Assembly (NCBI GenBank): GCA_018873245.2
Contig: JAEMBT020000005.1
Span: 1,810,001 to 1,874,000 of the forward strand
Length of the DNA: 64,000 bases
Source: Archegozetes longisetosus
Lineage: Eukaryota > Arthropoda > Arachnida > Sarcoptiformes > Trhypochthoniidae
Direction: 5' to 3'
Made by a program: the position numbers and the translations under genes. The notes under the pieces are model-generated. The model did no database searches and was not told the origin of the DNA. It saw only the letters and a program-made list of their open reading frames with translations. Positions within the stretch are counted from its first letter, which is position 1. Each line of letters starts with the position of its first letter. Shown here in pieces: positions 59,176 through 64,000 of the stretch.

Positions 59176-61783
59176 ATGTCAACAAAAGCGGATCTGAGCC
59201 AAAGTTCAGGTCGAGTGATGTGCAAATACGGGCATAGCTGCTATCGTAGAAATCCTCAACATTTTCTTGAATTCGACCATCCGTTCGACTACAAGACAAG
59301 GCTGTCTTCTGGTGTAAGTCAAGGTGATACCAATTCTGATATTAGAACAAGATCGATGCCATCACCAGAAGGGAATCGGAATAAAAAGTTAAAGATTTCT
59401 CACGACAATAATACGAAAAGTGACAATCGAATGAATGACATAAAGGCAGCAATCGATGCAAATGTGTTCAACTTCTACTTGACTAAAGTTAACGGAATTG
59501 ACAATAGGTTTAATGGTTTGAAATCAAATTCAATCGACATAAAAGACATATTGAGTGAGAGTATGGGACAACTGATAGAATCGGCTCAATTCAATTACAT
59601 GTTTGAAATCGATTGGTTGTTGAATCAATACGCGGAGCCGTTTAGAGGATTACCCCTACTTATAGTTTATGGCAGCAAACGGGACGGAATGGCAACGAAG
59701 GAGATGCAAAATCAGACAAGTAAATACCCATTTATCAAGTTATTTGGGGCACAAATATTTGACATGTTTGGAACGCATCACACAAAAATGATGATTTTGA
59801 GATATGACAATGGATTAAGGGTTTGCATACATTCCGCTAACCTAATAGAAAGAGATTGGAATCAAAAGACACAAGGAGTTTGGATCAGTCCTCTCTTCCC
59901 TCCCATTAGTGCCAATCAGACATCAGCTGATGTCTCTCAGACCAGATTCAAGACTGATTTACTCGAATATCTCAATTCTTATAATTCTAAAGAAGTTGAT
60001 TATTGGTGTCAATTGATCAAACGTCATGATCTCTCATCTGCCAAAGTCTTTCTAATTGGCTCTGTTCCCGGAAGACATGTTGGAGACAAAAAGTCTAAAT
60101 TCGGTCATTTGAAGTTAAGGCAAGTTCTCAGTAGTTTTGGTCCATCGAGTAAGAATGTGGACACGAGTTGGCCAGTGGTGGCCCAGTTCTCTAGTATTGG
60201 TTCATTGGGCTCAACAGCTGACAATTGGCTCACTAGTGAGTTTTTAATTAGCTTATCGACTGTGAACGGCGGTAAATCATGCATTGGTAAACCAGAACTG
60301 AAGTTAATTTTTCCTTCTGTCGATGACGTGAGGAACAGTCTCGAAGGGTATATTGGAGGCTCATCTTTGCCATACAGGTCTCTTATCATAATTTATGATT
60401 TAAGTGCTTAAATGAAGTCATAATAGCTTTATGCTAAACATCTTGGATTTGAAATCAGTTTGGCGATAATTAGCTGTAGTTCCATTATTACACGCAAACC
60501 AATACTTAGAAAGTCTTTCACGTGTCAGTGGATAAGAAAGAGTTTTGCATTATTGACAACACGAGCTTATAATAAAAACTAGGGACGAGTACATTAGGAT
60601 TTTCTATGGAAATTTAAAGCACAGAACTCGAATTTTGATTATGAATAAAGCAACAGTGCAAAACTTATTCTGTTATGAAACTATACTAACAGTTAGACCC
60701 AAACATTCTGTAGAATAATCAAAATTGCAGCTGAAATATATAATATTTATATGATTCTAGCTTTACTATGATATCCACTTTATCAAATATTCAGAATCAT
60801 ATTTAAATTAAGTCTAAGTTTCAGTTGAATATGATTATTTTTCAGTCAAAAGATGAATAATTTTGTCAAACGCGTAGATAAAATAGATCTGAATTCTAAT
60901 GATAAGTCAAAGTTTTTAGTTAAATGATTTCTAGTTGATTGCGTTCAAACTTTTATATGAATCAGTTTTAAGAAATGAACTCAAGTTTAAATTCATTAAG
61001 GCTTTTGTTTAAATACTTATATAAATTTAGAAAATCTTTGAGATCCGTAAAATTAGTTGAATAGCATTAGACGTAAGAAGTCTAGTCTAGAGTTGACAAC
61101 TTTGGCTTTATCTAAATTAATGCATTCTGTCTAGTGGTAAAACAGCTTCAAAGCAGCCTTATCTGAAATCGTATTTAAATTCATGGAGAAGTGATTTAAG
61201 AGGTCGTACGAACGCTTGTCCTCACATAAAGTCCTATTCACGATTCTCATCGAATTTCTCGCAAATGTCATGGTTTCTATTGACGAGTGCAAACCTATCA
61301 AAAGCGGCGTGGGGTCTACTTGAAAAAAACGCAACTCAATTGGCAATCAAGTCATACGAACTCGGAGTCCTATTCATGCCTAACATCTTTGTAAGTCTTC
61401 ACATGCATTCAAATGCATAAAAGAAGATTTATTTTATTTTATTTCTCTCCATACGCATAAAAGACAAGTCAAGAAGTGTTTAATGTGTCTGAAATGGTGG
61501 ATGTAGATGAAGAAAAGAATCTAATTTATTGCTTCCCAATCCCTTATGATGTTCCACTCTCTCCTTATTCTACTACTGGTTTGTCAAATATCACATTAAC
61601 ATTAATGAGCATTGAATATCTCTTAGTTCATACCTATTTGCTGAATACATAAACTGCATAAATAATTGTGATGATTAGAGACTCTACCGTTTGATTCATT
61701 ATTTATTAGATAAGCCCTGGACTTGGGATGAGCCGCACACTGAAAAACCTGACAGACACGGCAACGCTTGGATACCAAGTTAA
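59176..61783 (+). CDS. TDP1: Tyrosyl-DNA phosphodiesterase 1 with N-terminal PBZ finger
   Basis: Exons 59176-60377, 61135-61390, 61464-61578 and 61710-61783, frame kept, 548 residues. Residues about 13-37 form a PAR-binding zinc finger: [19 protein letters not shown] then DHP, with the Cys-Cys-His-His set of the PBZ family. Then the phospholipase D-like TDP1 fold: [10 protein letters not shown], the first HKN motif THHTKMMIL (catalytic His nucleophile), [17 protein letters not shown], and the second motif [10 protein letters not shown] with [11 protein letters not shown]. It ends in NAWIPS, like other TDP1 proteins. The enzyme removes stalled topoisomerase I and other 3' adducts from DNA. The PBZ finger would bring it to poly(ADP-ribose) at breaks; vertebrate TDP1 has instead a PARP1-binding N-terminus. 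Confidence 0.95.
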
Positions 61784-63727
61784 TCAATTTTTTGTTTCAA
61801 CTCACCTTTCATTCTAACATGATCTAAACCAGTCTCAACTAAAAATTCAATCTTCATTTTACATACCATTAAGTAGTTTATATTAAGAAGAGTCAATCAA
61901 AACAAATTAAGATTGAATTTAATTAATTCAATTGTTGTGATGTTGACATGAGTTGATACTAGTTGGTAATAAATTTATGTAATTTTTGTTGTATCATAGA
62001 ACTAAAAAGAATTAATCTGATTCCTACTCAATACTCATTAAAGCAAACGTGTGTTCTCTTTGGAAACTTGTCTTTGTATTTGTGGTCTTTTGTATCGATC
62101 TATCTTTAAGCAAATCTATTGTCTGAGAAGTATTGCGAAGTTTGAACTTACAGCACATTCAAGTCTTTAGTATTCATCGCTTTACTCTTGAGTTTAAAGT
62201 GAGTAAAGTGAGATTGAATATAATGTCTTTGAACATTAGTATTTGAATTAAAACGATTTCATTTCTCTCAAAGTATATAAGCCTAATGTTCAATTTGATT
62301 ATACAGTTGGTGAGATAAATGAATTCTCATCTCAATTTATTTGTTATTTATGTTTTGGCTCAATTTGAAGAAGGATTAATGGAATTAACTGGAACAAATT
62401 TGCATTTTATCTTAATATCTCATTCATCCCGATTATGCTAAAACATGGCTCTTAACTGGTTTCTGTAGGATAAGCACTAATTACGTCAGTTGACATGATT
62501 TTATAACTACAATTAGTGAACATAAGTTGACGTATACTTAAGTGGCTCTAATTTAAATCTAAATAAGTCAATTTAATTCTCTTTGAGTTTAACTGTAAGG
62601 CAGGTCTAAGTTTGTTAATGTCTGTAGATTTAAGTGCTAAATGTTAATTACTTATGTAATCCTATGTAAAATTTGTATAATTAGAGAAAGAAATATTAAT
62701 GCAATTATCTTTTAAAGTGTAGATAATGTTTACTAGAATTGTACTTTATCTAAAGTACTGATCGAGATTTTATAGAAATTTATACTAAATTTTCTGACAT
62801 ATAGTTTTATTAATGTTGACTTTGCCGCATTTCAAATAAAACCCTATATAATGCTAACATCACTAGAAGTAATACCTTTATCACATCCCATTTCAATCTT
62901 TAAATTAAGCTTTTGGTTTCGCATTAAAAACTTTACAATGACTTCAACAGCTTTTGACAGCAAATTGTTCATAATTCAAAGTCTATTATTTGACACGATA
63001 TAAGCGGTATAAGCGACTCACGATATATGTTATATAGTATTAGCTCGCATTAGAAATGCTCTTTTCAATAGCGCAGATCTTGAGTACGTGCATAGACTTT
63101 TCAGGAATTTTTATTGAAGCAAATTTTAGTTAGTTAGCAATGACAACATATCAAACTAGTTAATACAGATCTTTACTTTGTTTGTGAGTAACAGTCAGAT
63201 TAAAACACTGTACAAGCATAGAGTTTGACAAATAAATGTAAGTATACTGTAGTAAAAGCATTACTCTCTGGTTTATCGATTTTATTCATATAGTTTAGGT
63301 GCATGTTTGTTGTTATTGCAGGTCCGTATAACATATCCCACTTTCTTGACTAGCATCCGACTCGTTGCTGATGCTCAGTAGTTGCGGATAGAAATTCTTA
63401 TGGAAAAACGCTGTCCGATTCACATAGCATGACATGTATAGCGTGTTCACTCACTCTCACCATAAAGTTTGTAACAATGCAAAAGTAAAACATGATTTAG
63501 ATCTTTTACGACATGCTTCCAATTCGATTTGTAGTCTTTCGTGTAGTGGTTCACTTGGAAAAAGTTATTCATTATATTTTATGTTTGTGCATAAAAAATA
63601 TTATGATTAATATCTATATGTGTGAGCTCTTATCAATTATTAAGTTCATACAACGCTCTGTTAATGTTTACTTAAAGTTTATGCTACACTTAAGTGCCTT
63701 TTTATTATAATAATATTGAGAAAATCT
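61784..63727. other. Intergenic, upstream of the K2P gene
   Basis: AT-rich, nothing recognised. The frame at 63513-63710 is short and lacks features. May include upstream exons or the promoter of the channel gene. Confidence 0.45.
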
Positions 63728-64000
63728 ATGGCTAGACGTAGTCGTGGCGGATGTTGTACTGCGTTACATCTTCAGGAGGAAAACTCTCGTTTCTTAGTAT
63801 TAGCGGTTGTGATGATTTTATATATGCTATTCGGTGCTACGATTTTTCATTATCTAGAAAGAGATGGTGAACAGACAGCGCGTCAAAGGTATTGGAATAC
63901 TTATGAAAACTTCAAGAAGAAGTATCAGCACATTGTCAATGACACTGATTTGGATGCATTACTCTATGAATATGGTAACGCCACCGCTTCCGGCCTGATC
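63728..64000 (+). CDS. Two-pore-domain potassium channel, 5' part (cut by window end)
   Basis: An open frame from ATG that runs off the window, 91 residues seen. It begins MARRSRGGCCTALHLQEENS and continues with the first membrane helix RFLVLAVVMILYMLFGATIF followed by HYLERDGE, the conserved 'GA.iF..lE' end of K2P helix M1. The next residues, rich in Lys/Glu with an N-glycosylation site (NATA, just before the window end), fit the extracellular cap helices before the first pore loop. K2P channels set the resting potassium leak of cells. The subfamily cannot be settled without the pore loops. Confidence 0.8.
   Translation, partial: MARRSRGGCCTALHLQEENSRFLVLAVVMILYMLFGATIFHYLERDGEQTARQRYWNTYENFKKKYQHIVNDTDLDALLYEYGNATASGLI

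Noticed and set aside
1..64000. CRISPR array, prokaryotic operon or viral insertion
   Set aside because: No regular direct repeats with spacers, no ribosome-binding-site-led gene strings and no viral polymerase, capsid or integrase motifs seen.

Overview
The window is eukaryotic nuclear DNA. It is AT-rich, with multi-exon genes, short introns (mostly about 50-110 bp, GT...AG) and conserved animal proteins. The gene set fits an arthropod. A selenocysteine-coding selenoprotein N argues against most insects, and a chelicerate such as a mite is my best guess; the organism is inferred, not shown. There is no CRISPR array, bacterial operon or virus.

Layout: 1-6.5 kb holds a MATH-BTB gene, an orphan membrane protein (-), a casein kinase 1-like gene and ribosomal protein eL/uL29 (RPL35, -). 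From 7.6 to 16.2 kb is a 10-exon unconventional myosin with two MyTH4-FERM units. CNRIP1 follows (17.5-18.4 kb), then a 5 kb gene desert, AKT (23.6-25.8 kb), MOCS1 (27.3-29.3 kb), an XRCC4 homologue (-) and FAM50/XAP5. Between 31.5 and 34 kb is a repeat-rich stretch of nested inverted repeats. Next come selenoprotein N (-) and UFSP2, divergently arranged, then UCKL1, RAE1 (-), a disrupted HIP14/ZDHHC17-like gene, adenylosuccinate synthetase, Snapin, an unrecognised gene, TDP1 with a PAR-binding zinc finger, and the first exon of a K2P potassium channel cut by the window end.

The genes are mostly unrelated housekeeping or signalling genes packed head-to-head or tail-to-tail; I see no operon logic. 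Two pairs may be worth thinking about together: SELENON and UFSP2 (both ER-linked, 212 bp divergent promoter) and the two DNA end-repair genes XRCC4 and TDP1 (not adjacent).

The most notable signals are: the in-frame UGA (Sec) of SELENON; the MOCS1A stop codon overlapping a splice donor that otherwise fuses MOCS1A to MOCS1B; a class XXII-like myosin; a PBZ-TDP1 fusion; several unrelated long fold-back elements, two of them filling introns of RAE1 and UCKL1; and at least five one-base frame breaks located at short homopolymers in otherwise well-conserved exons, which look more like base-calling errors than biology, except perhaps in the HIP14-like gene. Exon boundaries below were set by eye from splice consensus plus frame and family agreement; single-base errors in coordinates are possible.
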